Origin: Centroberyx gerrardi | Taxonomy: Eukaryota; Chordata; Actinopteri; Beryciformes; Berycidae | DNA: 64,000 bases | Direction of reading: 5' to 3' | Assembly: GCF_048128805.1 (NCBI RefSeq) | Contig: NC_136000.1 | Coordinates: forward strand, 24,648,049 to 24,712,048 | Shown: positions 32,587-48,918 of the stretch, piece by piece | Layout: each line of letters starts with the position of its first letter | Position numbering within the stretch: position 1 is the first letter of the stretch | The notes under the pieces: model-generated | The model's input: only the letters and a program-made list of their open reading frames with translations | Database searches by the model: none | Told to the model about the DNA's origin: nothing | Program-made: the position numbers and the translations under genes

Positions 32587-35500
32587 CTGTACAGGAAGGG
32601 AAGAGAAGAGGGAGCTGTGAGAAGCAGGGAGAAAGTTTTACCAACTTTAAAACAGCAAAATCAAAGATAAAAGAACAGAATACGATAAGATTTGACGCAC
32701 TGTCGCTGAATGGCATGTCTCACGTCGTTCGCTGCTGTCTCTGAGTGTTAGCGAATGTGAGTAAAGGCTGAGGCATGCTGCGCTAGACAGGTCAGTCCCA
32801 GGTTATGGCAGTTGGCTGTCAGTGGCCCCAGGCTGCAGGGAGAATGTCTTGATAGCAGCAGTGACAGCTTTCTCACAATCAGTAGAACCACAGAATCTAC
32901 GTGGATGCCACCACATTTTCAACAAACATGGGAATGACAGAGACGGTCATGAGGCTATGGTATTGATGTATTCTCTGAGCTCCTCACCAACAGCTTCAGG
33001 ACAGCAGGAACAACAACAGGCAGACAGAGGAGATGAGTCAGCCAGAGCTACGTGGCAAACATGCCAAACCATTTGCTAAGACAATTCTTTCTCCCTCTGC
33101 CGCTTTTCTTGCCTTATTTAAAAGTCTCAGCAATGATAGAAGTTTGACAAAAAGACCAACCATCTAAACAAATCTCTCTCTCCCTCTCAAAATAGTGGTA
33201 GAATTAGTGTCTGGGTCTGAAATTCAGCCCTCTCTTCATTGTTCCCTGTCATTGTCTGTGTTATTTAGTCCTGTCTGCAGTTATAGTCACATGCCTTTTT
33301 CCAGATATTGTCAACAGATTATTGCCATTGTTCAGCTGAATCCACTACTAACAAGACAGTCTTTACCACTTGAAAGACATCTCACTGAGAAACGATAAGG
33401 GAGGCAGATTAAGTCGCATGTGAGAGGGACGCTATTGCACAACGTGTTGGAGTACAACACCGTACAAAGCCATGCTCAAAAAGGGAATGCTATGTTGTGC
33501 CAGATACAGGAAAAGCACCACCAAAGTTGTCAACAGATCTGTGTGATTCATTTAGCCATTAAGGCGGTGTGTTTAAGTTAGGAGCTGACTCAGTCCATTC
33601 AAACACACGCTGCACTGGCTTTGTGCATCAAGTACACGACTGCTTCACTGTTCACTTCCACCCACTATCCTCCGGAGACACACAAGTCGATCTCACCCTT
33701 GAAGGACACTTTCCCCAGGCAATGACAGTGACGAGACCTGCCAGTCTCCATTATATGCCTTGTTGCCAAGATACCTTCCGTTCATCCTGTCTCTGTTCTT
33801 TCCACAATAAACCCTGCCTTTTTTGATTTTTTTTTAAATACTGATCATTTTCTCTCCACAGTAAATTTTGATTGATTTTCATCAGAAGGAAATTAAAAAC
33901 GGAAAAGTACAAGATGGGAGGCAGGGTTTGTCTGGGGAAGTGTTGTGCTGCTTCAGCCTCGAGGCTAAAATATGCAGTGTGACATTCATTCCAAAGACAA
34001 AAAGACAATCAGTTTAAGACAAATTGATTGTAAGAGATCAAAGCTGAGGAGAGACAGTATGGCAGGCAGCTTGATGAAGCAACATTTCCTCAGCCAATAT
34101 ATCAGACTGCCTCCAATATGTGTACATGTGTGTATGTATTTGTTTGCTTGCCTGTGTGTAACAAAGCAAGACAGTCCCTAAAACTAGCATTACCATCATC
34201 ACCAACATCATCCACAGGTGAGGTCTGCATTCCTTTTAAGCAGAGGGAAGGAGTGAGAACAGTCAGAACAGCCGCAGACACAGAAACAACAAGGTGCTAT
34301 ATTTACATTTGGTGTGAGATTTCTCTGCCAAAGCTGCCCATCTGTTCTCTCCCAGCAGATAGAATGGATCTGTCATCTCCAATATCAGGCTTGGTTAATC
34401 ACAAAAAATCACAGCTCAGTAAATTATCTGATTAGATGCATTCATGATTCAATGTAACAAATTTACCATGTGGGGGTGAAAGGACCTTCTTTTGTTAGGC
34501 ACCGATTGTTGAACAAATAAGAAATGTGTTTTAAAAGTTTAGAAGAGGAAAAATAAAGACACAATTTTCTGTGGAAACTGTGGCTCATAGCATAACAGAA
34601 AGTAGTACGAGTTATCCAGATAGGAATTCCATATTTGACTCATCTTCTTTAGAGGTCTTAGATTTCCCTGAAGCATAAGCTATCCTCACTTGCCACAGTC
34701 ATCAAGCATCTCGGACTAGAATGGCAACCTAAAACCTCCTTTGCCTTCCACGACACTACAAATGAAAAGGTTAAGGGGATAGCATCAGCTTTCCTACAGC
34801 ATTCACACATCCCCAGCTTGATAGTTACAGACCCATGTCTCTTTGAGAATCTGAAGAAGGACAAAGCGACAGTGTTAGCAGGCTGAACCTAGCAGGGGCC
34901 TGGGTCACAGGGAGAGAGGACCATTTCACACCCGTCAGATCTCATTCCCGCCCAGCCCAGGCACACTGAAAGACGCCCATCAGGGGACCAGCCTTTGCCC
35001 CTACGGCCTGTCTGCCCGCTACAACCCCCAACCCACATATTCTGAGTGTGTGTGTACATTTCACGTGCATGCTCCTCTCACTCCCCCTCCCTCCCCTTCT
35101 TCCCTCCATTGCTTCCTTCTCCTTCCTCAGCCCCTGAGGTCAGCTTCATCTCTGACCTGCATTCTAAGCGGACCCTTTTGACATATCTGCCCACGACTGG
35201 TTATGCTTTTATGATTCTGAATCACAGTTTGAATGCTTTCTATTCTAGCCCCAGCTGACTTCCCGTCAGACTTTCTCACTGAAAACAGAAGGGCCCCCAA
35301 TGGCAGGGATAGAGAAATCTGATTTGTCCACCCCAGCAGCTGCGGCCCGTCTGGACGCCTGCCCAACAGCGAGTCAGATTCCAGGGTTTTGTAAATTGAA
35401 TGGTTGTTGAAGTCTTGACCCAAGCAGTGGTGGCTAGTGTTAGGACTGGGGAGAAGATGGAGGACGAAAGGAAGGAAGGAATGGAACGGAGGGTGAGAAG

Positions 35501-38500
35501 GAGGGGAGGCGAGGAGATCGAGACTACTGTGGAGCAGTATTTATCAGCACATTTATCCACCTCCGAGTTACATATAAAAATAAAACCCATGTGTGCTCGT
35601 TTTAAACCTGGCACTCTTTGACCAGTGAGATTTGCGTGGCACAGAGCAAAATGCAGCTCTCAGGAGGCTAGTATTTTGGGGATGGAAGAGAGAGAGGGAG
35701 AAACACTCTGGCAACCCACACAGTCATTCCACCGCTCGCTTACTGACACCTCTGACTCTACAGTGTATTCCAGTCATGCCCATTGACTGTCTTCCCATAA
35801 CCTCAGAAACACAAACGCACGCACACGCAATCAGGCAAACAGCCCTCCTTGTCACCTTAAATGTTTAAACACTACAGGCACAGCCAGGCCAGGGAAGAGG
35901 GGGAGAGAGCAAGGGAGTAAAAGAGGGGAATAGAGAATGGGTAAGAAGGGGGGTGCTTTTGTCATGACAACTCAGCTCTCCCATTGCCCCATTACCAAGC
36001 CCTATTCAGCCGCAGGCCCCCCAAAATCAGCCCTAATGACTCTGAGCGGTATTCTTACAATACAAAACAGGCTTTGTGTATATTGTGCCAGAGAGAGTAA
36101 CTTGATATAGTGAGGTATCAGGCCCATTTCAATTGGGCTTTTATTAGTGCAGCGTTCATATAAATGGTAGGATATAGAAGGTGGAGAGGAAAAAAAAAAC
36201 GCCAAGCGGAGTGTAGGTTCTTGAGTCTGGAAGAGGAGAAGAGAAGAGCGGAAGGAATTGCTCCGAGATGACATCAGAACCACAAGCGCCGTTTCAGCTG
36301 TGGCTGTAGAAACCTCAGGAGGAGGTTCTGGCGGTGTCTTTGGCTCGAGCTGAATGGCTGCAGCACTGTGGCCCTCCTCCCCTCCGAGTTCCTGCACATT
36401 CATGGACTTGACTCGTCTGCGTGGAAGGACAAAAACCGCTGTCCACGACAGCAGGCCCAGCCTCCCACGTCGACTGCCCGCCTGGCTTACTTCCTGCAAT
36501 CCTTTCTCTGCGGCTTTCCTCCTCTCTCCTCCATTCTCCTCTCTCCCTACTTTCTCTTCCCGTCTCCTTCAGTCCCTTTCTCCACCTCTCCTCCTCTTTT
36601 GTATTTCTCCTATGTTCATCCCTACCAGGCGTTCTACATTGTTCCATGGCCCGACTTCCAGTTGAGGGAAGCAGCAGAGCATCAGACCTCTAGCACCAGA
36701 CCTTCTCGGGGAGTACTTTTTCGAAACACACTGCATTTCACTGACATCCTTAGACAGTGAAATGCAACTTGTTTAACTGGCTTCAATAAAAAGTTCAGGG
36801 TTTGATTTGTGTTCTGTCTCCGCTCACTTGAAAGACGGCCCTGACCTCGCTGACACCCCCTCCCTCCCTCCCTCAAGCCTGTAATCTCAAGCCCACATCC
36901 GTCACCGTGACCCCTGACCCTGCCTTTCACCACAAATCATGTGACCAACCTAACATTTCAAAGACAGTGCCAGCAGGCGAATGGCAGCCAGGCGGTCTGC
37001 TGCTAATGTCCTCCTCCTGCGCGGTGCTGCCTCGCAAAATGAAAAGTCATTCTGTCACCGGTTATTTTAAAGTAGTACTTCTGAGAGAAGATTTGATGGA
37101 GGGCCATACATCTTATGTCGGAGGAGGAGAGACGACCTTGTCTTATTTCTGGAGAGTCTAATAATACTCTTGGCAGTGCCAAAAAGTGAAGTGCTCTTTC
37201 CATCTCTGCACCTAATTAGGACGATGACTCAGAATACATCTCTTAAGTTTAAAAGACCAAAAAGATGACAGGAAACAGGGTTCATGGCTCCTGAGAGTGC
37301 AATGCTTTTCAAGCAATAGAGAATGTTCAGAAGCATTTAATTGATATGCCTGATTCTGGGAAAAAATGTATTATTCAAGTATTCATTCACATTCACTCAT
37401 TCATTCAGTCACTCACTCACTACACAGGAAGACAACAAACCCCCCATCCCCTTTAAACAGCATCTGTACACCCATCCTGGACTCTATAGACTTCAGCATC
37501 AAAAGGTGTGGAAACCCATGAGTTGCTCTTCAGGAGCCCTCGCCTAAGGCCAAAACCTTGCAGAAGGGAGTGGAGAGTAGTATTAGTGGGTATCTGAGGG
37601 GAAGGATGGAGATCCACACAGACAGTCTAATAGACACACACACATATACACCCACACACGCGCACTAATCAGGTGAAGATGAGAGAAATGCAGGCAAATT
37701 TGGGTGGTGCTGGTGTGGGATTAGAGTGCGAGACACTGTGTGTGTGCGTGTGTGTTGGGGTGAACTAAGGAGAGAGTCATCCCACCTCCGTTCACAGAGA
37801 GAATGACGGCGGCTACGGATCAGGGAGGTGACCGTTATCACACCGGGCCACGCAAATAGCACAACAATGGAGCGCAGCAGAGTGCAGCCCTGTAGCCTCT
37901 TGTGAGTCAATGTGGCTGATAACGTGCCTCCCCAAGGGCTGTGGCTTTCCAGCCTCTGAAAACCTATTGTGTGAAGGTGAAAGGGCTAATAAGAGTGAAT
38001 GCAAACGCTAATGAGTTTTCATTCAAACAAGATCAGGTGTTTACATTTAGTTAATAGAGCAGTCAACATCTGAATTAAGTTTAATATAAAAAGATGGCTT
38101 TTCTGACAAACACAAACAATGTTATAACAAGCAAAGTGTGATAATAATAATAATAATTTAATATATGGCTTTGTTGAATTGGCTTTGTCCTGATTGGCCA
38201 TTGAACAAATTCTGAGGTCAGTTATTTCTGAATAACAGACCGCTGTTTCACATAACAGATTACTGTTACACATCTAACATAACACTCCACAGTTTAGTGT
38301 GGCCAATTTCGTTTAGGTTTCTAATCAAACTAATTCGCAACACCTTGTGCCAAACAAATCCCTCCTTTCATCCATCCATCCCTTACTCCTTCATTACTGC
38401 AGACAGTCGTGCTGGACTATTTTTTTCTGGTCGGAAGTTTCTAAGTCACTTTAGCTTAAATAAAAATCATATTAAATCAATATTTCCAGTCAAATGGTTT

Positions 38501-41370
38501 CTTTGGTAAGTACCCATGTAATAAGCGCTTCACATCAGGGGCTTGAATCAGTCTGTTGGGGCTTATTTTGCAATAAAAATTAAAAGTGACTTTGGTCACA
38601 TCGGAACTTCCCTGTCAAAAACTGAGCTTAAAGTACATTTAAATAAGAAAAAGCCAATCTTTCAGTACCATTAGCCCACACCATACAGAGGTACAGTTTC
38701 ACCTCATACGCTACAATGAGCATATCCCAGCCAGTGGAGATGCATCATGCTTGGCTGAATGACAATATGTAAAAATCCCAAATGTCGTTGCAAGACTGAA
38801 AGCCTGCCTCCCTGCAATCACACAAGTCAGTTTATCCTTTACACATACTATTTGCATCTCTGGGCTCACACAGGAGTCTTTTTGTCTTCTTCAGCTCACA
38901 CACAGTAGCAGGCAAAGTGGCAAAGTGTAATAATAGCAGGATAACCTGATAAAAGAGGAGTGGAGGCATTTGGTAAAATGATACTCACTAGCCAAAGGAG
39001 ATGCTCACAAAATGTCCATCTACAGACTTGCACTGCTGAAATCGAGCACGTAATCTCATTCACAGGCCGCTCACACTCTTTATCCAATCAACACACTCCA
39101 CTCACTTGCAGAGCATATCTGCACAGAACCTTTTGACTACCTGCTTCAACTCCATGCGCAACAGTCTGACTCTTTCTCCCTCACTCTCTTTCCCCTGTCC
39201 CCTCCTCTCTTATTTAGCCCACCTCCTTTACATCCCTCCCATTATTCCCTCTCCTTCCCTCCCTCTCTCCCTCCCTCTCTTCTGTGCCTCAGCCTGTAAG
39301 GTGGGAATTGGGAAAATCCCAAAGCACTTGAGGAATCCTGTCGCTTTCTGTCTGTCTCTGTCTCAGACACACTCTTTTCTGTTTTCCTCCTCAATGAGTA
39401 AAACACAATATGCAAACCAAAGCCCTGGCCTAAGACAGACAGACATACACACACACACACACACACACACTCACCTGTGGTATATCACCGGAGCACAACT
39501 GGCAGTTGGGAAACAAAGAATGAATTGATATCACCTCAGAACCGTACACTCAGACCACTCCCCCTTCCTTCAGTCTCTCTATCTATTACCACTCCCTAAA
39601 AGTTCTGTATAATAGCCCCTGACCCAGTATCATGTTCAACTGCCTATCAGGGCAGGGGCAGGGGCAGGGGCAGGGGCAGGGGGCAGCCCTCCCTCCCCCT
39701 CCCATTAACTCCCCTCCTCCAGCCTAGTCTTAGTTAAGCCCATACCCCTGCGTGTCTGCCTGTCCCTATCTGGACTGCTTTAACCCTTTTCCTGGTTCAC
39801 CGGCTCAGCCAGCAATAAGCCTATTTGATTAGACACACACGCGCACGTGCACACACACGCACACACACGCACACACAAACCACCCCCGGCCGGCTGCCAT
39901 GTGTGTACCTCACGCCTGCAGGCCAAGACCAACCCTCTATAGAAAAGCTTTTAATTTGATAACAGTGAGAGGAAGAAAAAAACGTGGAGCAGAGGGAGAT
40001 CTGAAATAGAAGGAAGGGAAGGGGGGTTGGGGGGTTAGTAAGTCATTAGACAATGGCTGGCTTTAAGGAATCTCCATTTCTGGAGCCCAGAAGCAGATCA
40101 ATATGAAGACAGAGTGTGGAGAATGGCTGCTGGCAGCACTTCCTCACTGCAACAGGAGAGGCTTGCCTGGAATTAAGGGAGTTCTGAAAATCCCCCAGTT
40201 TGGAGAACGTCTGGGCTTCACTAACTCAGCCTGGACCTCTGTGTCCTGACTTAAGAGAAAATATTTACCCTGCTCTAATCTTTTGTTCAGATAAAATCTG
40301 TAACACATAACAAGACCACACAATAACAATGTTCTTCCTTTAAAATCGATGCCAAAGGCATATCATCTCATTGGTATGCAATTATCTTCCCCTAGTACAA
40401 ACATGCTTGTCTAGAACACACACCCTCGTAGTAATCATTAACAAGGAATGGAGACCTCCAAAAAGCTTTTCACTGTGTGTCAGTCTGGGGGAAATGTATG
40501 GACCTTTAACAAAGTAAGAATAATGAGGTATATACTGAGCAAACTGACTTGGCCAAAACGCCCAAGAACCTTAAGTTCCACCCACACAGATGTTTTCTTG
40601 TCCAAACCAGCTGACAGCTCTCTCTACAAATGGCCTTGTGACTAAATTAATGGTATGCAACAAAACATACAGTTTTGCAGGGTATTTTGTAGGCAAACTA
40701 AACTAAAACTTCTTCACAAATCTTAGACCAGCCATAGACACAGAAACAAAATTCCTTTTTGCTGTGCTACTGACTAAATTTCTATTGTTAAACTGATGTT
40801 TGTGCTTCACTACAGTCTGCTTCGGCTAAAGATGCAACAGCACTCGAGGCAGGCTGAGTTTATAATTCCATGGTAGCCTATTCCACAGAGCTGGCTCCTC
40901 TGGTGTTGGCCAAACCCAACATGCCCATAATAAGCTATGACAGGCTTCTCTCTGCTTTGATAAACCCAGGAAACCAAAGCAGTATGTCAGAAATAGAGCT
41001 CAAGGGCCACTACTCTTGGCGTAGCAGCAGGGACCCAATAAAACCTAAATGTCACCCACATTATACATAGCACGAAGGATGGGATGGATCAATCACTCAT
41101 TGTGTGCTTCCATAGCAAATTAACCTTTAAGTAAATACGTGATGCTGATGCTTAAACACAGGGCTGCTATACGCACCCATTAGCTTTTAACGTGTAGTGC
41201 CTTCAGGACTAGACACTGCTCCAAAGACCGTCAGCTCACCAGACAGTTAACATTCTCCAGACGTTACAGCTACACTGGGATATAATGTAGCAGGTCCTTC
41301 CATGCTGTCCTCTAAGGCTTGAGAATTAAGAGAACCCCATGGAGGATTTTATCAAAATATCTCAATAACG
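32587..41370. other. Upstream of slc45a3; no coding exon recognised
   Basis: Probably a long 5' intron of slc45a3 or intergenic DNA. Purine/pyrimidine-rich patches at 35430-35530, 36500-36620 and 39180-39290 yield spurious ORFs. A GGGGCA repeat is at 39650-39687 and an AC repeat at 39447-39470. Nothing reads as a conserved protein. Confidence 0.45.
39650..39687 (+). repeat. (GGGGCA)n hexamer repeat
   Basis: Five to six tandem GGGGCA units followed by GGGGGCA; four or more G-tracts make it a G-quadruplex candidate. Confidence 0.95.
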
Positions 41371-41372
41371 AC

Positions 41373-41716
41373 TAGGGCTGAACGATTTTGAAAAAATATC
41401 TAATTGCGATTATTTTGACTGATATTGCAATTGCGATATAATTTGCGATATTAGAGGGAATGATAATTTTTACATCATTATTCTCATTTTCATTGAAAAA
41501 CGTATTAAAATGATTATGGTGTGATTTTTGCGGGGATCTGTACCAAACAAAGATGTTTTCTTAAGTCTGTAGAATATGATGTGTAGGCCAGGACATCTCT
41601 GCAGCACGACAATATTTAATTTAAAATGGTATTTTGACACACATTTCACCTTTAACAAATATTGCGCCTCCTGCGATTTGAAAATTGCAGTAGGGCATAT
41701 TGCGATTTCGATAAAA
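41373..41716. mobile_element. MITE fragment with GGGCTGAACGATT end
   Basis: Starts TAGGGCTGAACGATTTTG and continues with AATTGCGATTATTTTGACTG and repeated TTGCGATA/TTGCGATTT motifs, a pattern familiar from abundant fish DNA transposon relics. The right terminal repeat is not recognised, so it appears truncated or diverged. Confidence 0.55.
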
Positions 41717-44311
<2,595 letters not shown>

Positions 44312-45267
44312 TGTGTATTGCAAACATCTGGCTAAGTCCTTATCACCATGGGAAAATGTCTGAGGACAGGCCTGTGTGTTATCCCTGCTTCAGGGCCTCG
44401 CTCGGACTGTAACTGTGGCTCGGCAGCCGCGTCAAACTGACCAAGTCGTGCTTCTCATTAATGGGGAATTAACAAAAAGCGATAGGCTCATTGCCCTCTG
44501 CTCCCCGCCTTTCGTGAGAGTTGAGTTGGACCTGAGGCTGTTTTGCCTCCGATGCCACGCAGGCCCCTACACAAAAACACTTGAACCGTGTGGGCGGAAC
44601 TGAGTAAAGTCAGTAAATTGAATTAAGCTAAGGGAGGGGGTGTGAGAGTGAAACAAGGCAAAAGGATCTCATACTGTTGGGTCTGCTGTTTTTTTCTCTC
44701 CAAATAGGAAGTGAGCACTGCTGTGTTAGCTCTAAGTAACTCAGTTACTGCCAAAAGCACTCAGCTAGCGTTGATATGGGAGATATAGGCTTGTATTTAC
44801 AAACTGTTTCAAGAACAAGAGAGAAGGCTCTGACCTAGGAGCTTTGATCAGAAATAACTTATCGATTCATCCTTAAAGAAAAAAATGGATGTGGGGTCAG
44901 TACCACTATTATTCTGAACTGTTTTGAGTCAAGGAGTACACTGGCAGTATACAGTATAGTGGCAACTCAGGTTTTGAGGCCTTATGTTGTAGCAAAGTCA
45001 GACAAGGAACGTCCCCGTACTCACTGGTGTTGGCATACAAAGTTATTTGAAAATTTGTAGTTTGGATGGGCATCTATGAGCTCAGGACCCTGCTCGCATG
45101 CTTTTTTTCCTGTTCTTTAACCTCTCTCTGTGTGTTATCTGTAGGCCTACTGACTAACCATAGATAAATTGTAGCCACCACCAAGATACTTCTTCCCCAG
45201 GATGACATTAATCTGCTTCACCTAATGACCTACACTACCAAAATGAGGGTACTTACTCAAAAGCTCT

Positions 45268-45330
45268 TGACACGCAGTTTCCCCCCTGGGGGATTAATAA
45301 AGTATTTTGTATCGTATCGCATCATACGCA
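45268..45330 (+). mobile_element. LINE/SINE 3' tail fragment
   Basis: TTTCCCCCCTGGGGGATTAA followed by TAAAGTATTTTGTATCGTAT is the 3' end shared by L2-type LINEs and their SINE partners in fish; only the tail remains. Confidence 0.6.
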
Positions 45331-45494
45331 GAAGCAAGTGGTTCATTGCCCTCTACTCTCTTCAAGTGCTTCACAAAGACAGGAGCAACAACCTTACATC
45401 AGCCTTAGATAATTAGCTTTGCCAGCCATACCAACTGAAAACCATTCAAATATGCTTGTAATAAAATTGAGTCCATTTTTAGAAATCGCTATGT

Positions 45495-45775
45495 AGTTAA
45501 ATGGTAAATGGACTGCATTTATATAGCGCTTTTCTAGTCTACCGACCACTCAAAGCGCTTTACAATAATGCCTACATTCACCCATTCACACACACATTCA
45601 TACACCGTTGGCGGCAAGCTACCACGCAGGGTGCTGGCACAACCATCGGGAGCAATTTGGGATTCAGTATCATGCCCAAGGACACTTCGACATGCGGACT
45701 AGAGGAGCCGGGGATCGAACCACCGACCTTCTGATTAGTGGACGACCCGCTCTACCTCCTGAGCCACAGTTGGTG
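45495..45775 (-). mobile_element. tRNA-derived SINE-like repeat, minus strand
   Basis: On the minus strand the head reads TGGCTCAGGAGGTAGAGCG (A box) and, 34 nt later, GGTTCGATCCCCGGCTCC (B box), as in tRNA-derived SINEs. The body includes GTGTCCTTGGGCATGATAC and the tail TAGAAAAGCGCTATATAAAT with GCAGTCCATTTACC, a unit found very often in teleost genomes. Confidence 0.85.
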
Positions 45776-48155
45776 TATATCGTCAGCAATTGTGTTAATT
45801 GTGTTACAGTGCATTCGAGTTTGAATGACAAAAATACAGAGCAGCAAATTAGGACTAAAGAGAAAAGCAGTTGGCCAGGCGAGCCACTACAGAACTGAGC
45901 CGGTGCCAGTGCACCCACACACTTTGGCATGGAGCGATTTCATGCCATACTGAAGAGAAGATATGTTGATGTCTTAAGTCAGACTGGAGATTAAAGGAAT
46001 ACAGATAGCCTAGATGCCTGAATTGAATATGCTTTCAGTCTCTCTCCCCAATTAAAGTTAGCCATAATCCCAGAAGTGGTCCCAAGAGGTCTCCACCCCT
46101 GACAGAAGCTCAGCCATGCACATCATACTATGAGAAGACTGAATATGTGCATCTCACTTCATGGGATCTGTGAACTCTTTGTTCTAACTTTTAACACAGA
46201 TAACAGATTTATTTCAGAAATGATGAATTAAATGAATGTCAAACAAAACCGTTCTAGCACATGAACTCTCGAAAACGGTCTTTACTGTGGTTTCAGTCAT
46301 ATCCCCCTTGAATCAAAATCCTCCTCAAACTTTCAAGTAAAATAAAAGCAACAACTCTGAGAAAGCTGACTGACAATAATGTCACAAAGGTGACATTCCT
46401 AGGTGGTGGGGTAGCTGTCATCTTTTCTTTTCGATTTGGCCCATTAGGGGAGCCTGTTAGCAGCCTTTCTCTCTGGCCCAGCTGGCTGTGGAGCACTATT
46501 ACAGGGAAGCTGTTTGGACTTTGACCCTGGGGCCTGGAGAGAGCTGGGAAACACTTTTGTGCTCTTCCGCTTCCCGTCAATGAGCGATCCGGGAACCAGA
46601 CAGAGTCCTTAATATTCAGCCTTTTCCCCTGCTGCTAGTGAGTTATGGTGATCCAATAATGTGCATTCCAGTACTAGTACCGTTTTTCCCAGTCAGGGAG
46701 CAGGTGTTGTGTCGCTTTTGATGTTGTCCTCTAGGGAGAAACGTAGAGAGAGCGGCAAAAAAAAAACAACTATCCAACCAACACTTTTAACCCCACCAAC
46801 TTTCTTTTTGACATTACCAGCACCACCCCCTCCTGTCGCAACAAATGAGCTCACTGTTTTTACAATGATTACTGCTTGAGGGACACATTCACAGCAGTAA
46901 ATGTACAAGGCCCGAGCGGTTTGAATGTTTGCCTAAATATAACTATAAAATACACCATGCCGATGTGAGAAATGAACTCCTGCTAAATAGGAGCGCACAC
47001 AGAGACAAAGGAAATGGGCACAGCCAGCATGGATTCTGTCAATATAAAGCCAGCAGCTCAAATTACGTGAAACCCAAGGCAATTGTTCAGATTTAAGTGC
47101 AGGCAAGACTTCATCCAATTTCCTGCAGACAGAAAATCAAAGAAAGTAAGCATTACATTTTACAACACATAAAATTGAGGCACAGGAACAACTAGGATAA
47201 ATGTCCAGTGACTTACACAACATAAACAATTGCTATATAGCATAGCTACAAAAGCTAGTTCTGGTTATGAAAACCTTAAAGTTGACTAAAACGGGACATA
47301 AGCGTGAAAGTCTGCAAGCAATGTAAATACATGATTGTCAAGAGACACAACGTAGTGCTCTCCCACCGAACTGAGTGTCTCCTGCAGCTCTCCGAGGCGA
47401 GAGACAACCATTGTATAGATCACATACCTCTGATTGTTCATGGCTACACATGATACCAGTGCAACAGCAGCACACAAAGCTTTGAAGAGGACACAGAGCT
47501 TAAGAGAGAGAAAGGCCTCAAAAACACACCGGTGCAAGCTTTTCTGGGCCTCTCGTAGAAAGCGCTAGCTAAACCCACACTCACCCCTTAATCCACCACC
47601 TGTCTTGAAAAACTTACTCAGGAGCGGAGTGTAAGTCATTGTGAATCCAGGTACACGTAAACAGCACATTACAGTTAACAGAGAGTTGTCCCAGCTGAAG
47701 ATAAACAGCCTACGACAGATTAAAAGTGCAAAGCCTGGAGTCTGCCTAAGTAGCTTGGTGTCCTCGACGGTGGGCGATTATCCTGCGCTTGGCTTGGGGG
47801 CAAGGTCGACTGTAGGGAAGCAGTTAGGGAACAGCCAGCTGGTCTAGCCAGAGTGTCCAGGGTGAGGAGCGTTTCTCCCACGATGGAGCAGATGAGCTTC
47901 ACAGAGAGCAGGGCAGACCCCTCCTGGGGCCATAGCTGCAAGAACGCAGCAGCTCTGGGGTCAGCCTTCCTGGTTTGATCATAATGACCCCTAGTCACTG
48001 ATCACTGATCAGCAGACGTACTTCTGGATGATGTATAGCACACCCCAGGGATCTCCACTACTTGCTCACATGGATACTATGTCTCTCTCTGATGATCTAC
48101 TGTGCAGATGCCAGCATAGGCCATATAGACACAATTTGATTTGTGTGTAATTCAA
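45776..48155. other. No gene seen
   Basis: Small ORFs at 47286-47537 and 47720-47998 (minus) have no recognisable family, no splice context and no codon signature. 46430-46650 is complex unique-looking sequence. Otherwise ordinary non-coding DNA. Confidence 0.4.
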
Positions 48156-48753
48156 TAAAGGGTAAGGCATGTTTTAAAGGTGTTTTTTAATGCATTTCTT
48201 ACCGTCAACAAATCCTATGAAAATAACAAAATCAGCAGTGAATTTGTTTAGCTAACAAGTCTCGTCCATGTAGCTGATGCCCAATAAAGCCATGTCTCAG
48301 TACTTTTAAAAACACGTCACAGAGCCATGCCGTTGCTCTGGCAGCATATTTCATCATCACGATGCACCGGGCCGGCCAAATTTTTCCTCAAACAACTTAA
48401 TAAGCCGACCGTGAACACGTTTTCCATCTCAGGAAAGTAGTTCCGTAGCACCGAAAATAGTCCCCGGCGTAATGAAGAATTTGTTCCCATTTGAATTTGA
48501 TTTGGTAATAACTACAATAGCCTGACTTTTCATGGTAACAGTTAGCGATTTATAAAATTGAAACTATGTCTTTGTGAGCTGTATTTAAAGGTTTTTAGCT
48601 TACAATTAGAGCCAATGACTTCTGGTTTGAAGGCTAAAAAGGGAACGTGGGAAGTCAGAAAGTAACGGGAGTAGAGCATTGTTGATTTTGTTATTTTCAT
48701 AGGATTTGTTGACGGTAAGAAATGTATTTAAAAACACCAGCCGTATCCTTTAA
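48156..48753. mobile_element. MITE of about 600 bp with 55-70 bp terminal inverted repeats
   Basis: Left arm TAAAGGGTAAGGC ... CATTTCTTACCGTCAACAAA then TCCTATGAAAATAACAAAAT is repeated inverted at the right end (48690-48753), where it begins TTAAAGGATACGGCTGGTG. The left copy has a small insertion. No transposase ORF. The CTTACCGTCAACAAATCC core is nearly perfect in both arms. Confidence 0.8.
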
Positions 48754-48852
48754 GGCAAAAACTGGTATTTTCAAGGGTGTTGTCAATTAACTAAATGGTC
48801 ATAACAACACAAACTGTTAATAATAACCTTTATTAAAATCTAACAATCTGTA

Positions 48853-48918
48853 AGAGAGAAGAGAAGAGAAGAGAAGAGAAGAGAAGAGAAGAGAAAAGAA
48901 GAGAAGAGAAGAGAAGAG
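48853..48918. repeat. (GAGAA)n pentamer repeat
   Basis: About 13 GAGAA units with one AAAAG variant, 100 bp from the MITE end. Confidence 0.95.

Noticed and set aside
36002-36499. 165-codon minus-strand ORF
   Set aside because: No ATG-proximal family resemblance, low-complexity parts, no splice or codon evidence; chance ORF in GC-richer DNA.
47286-47998. Two minus-strand ORFs of 83 and 92 codons
   Set aside because: Looked hydrophobic in part, but no family, no exon borders and no conserved motif could be seen.
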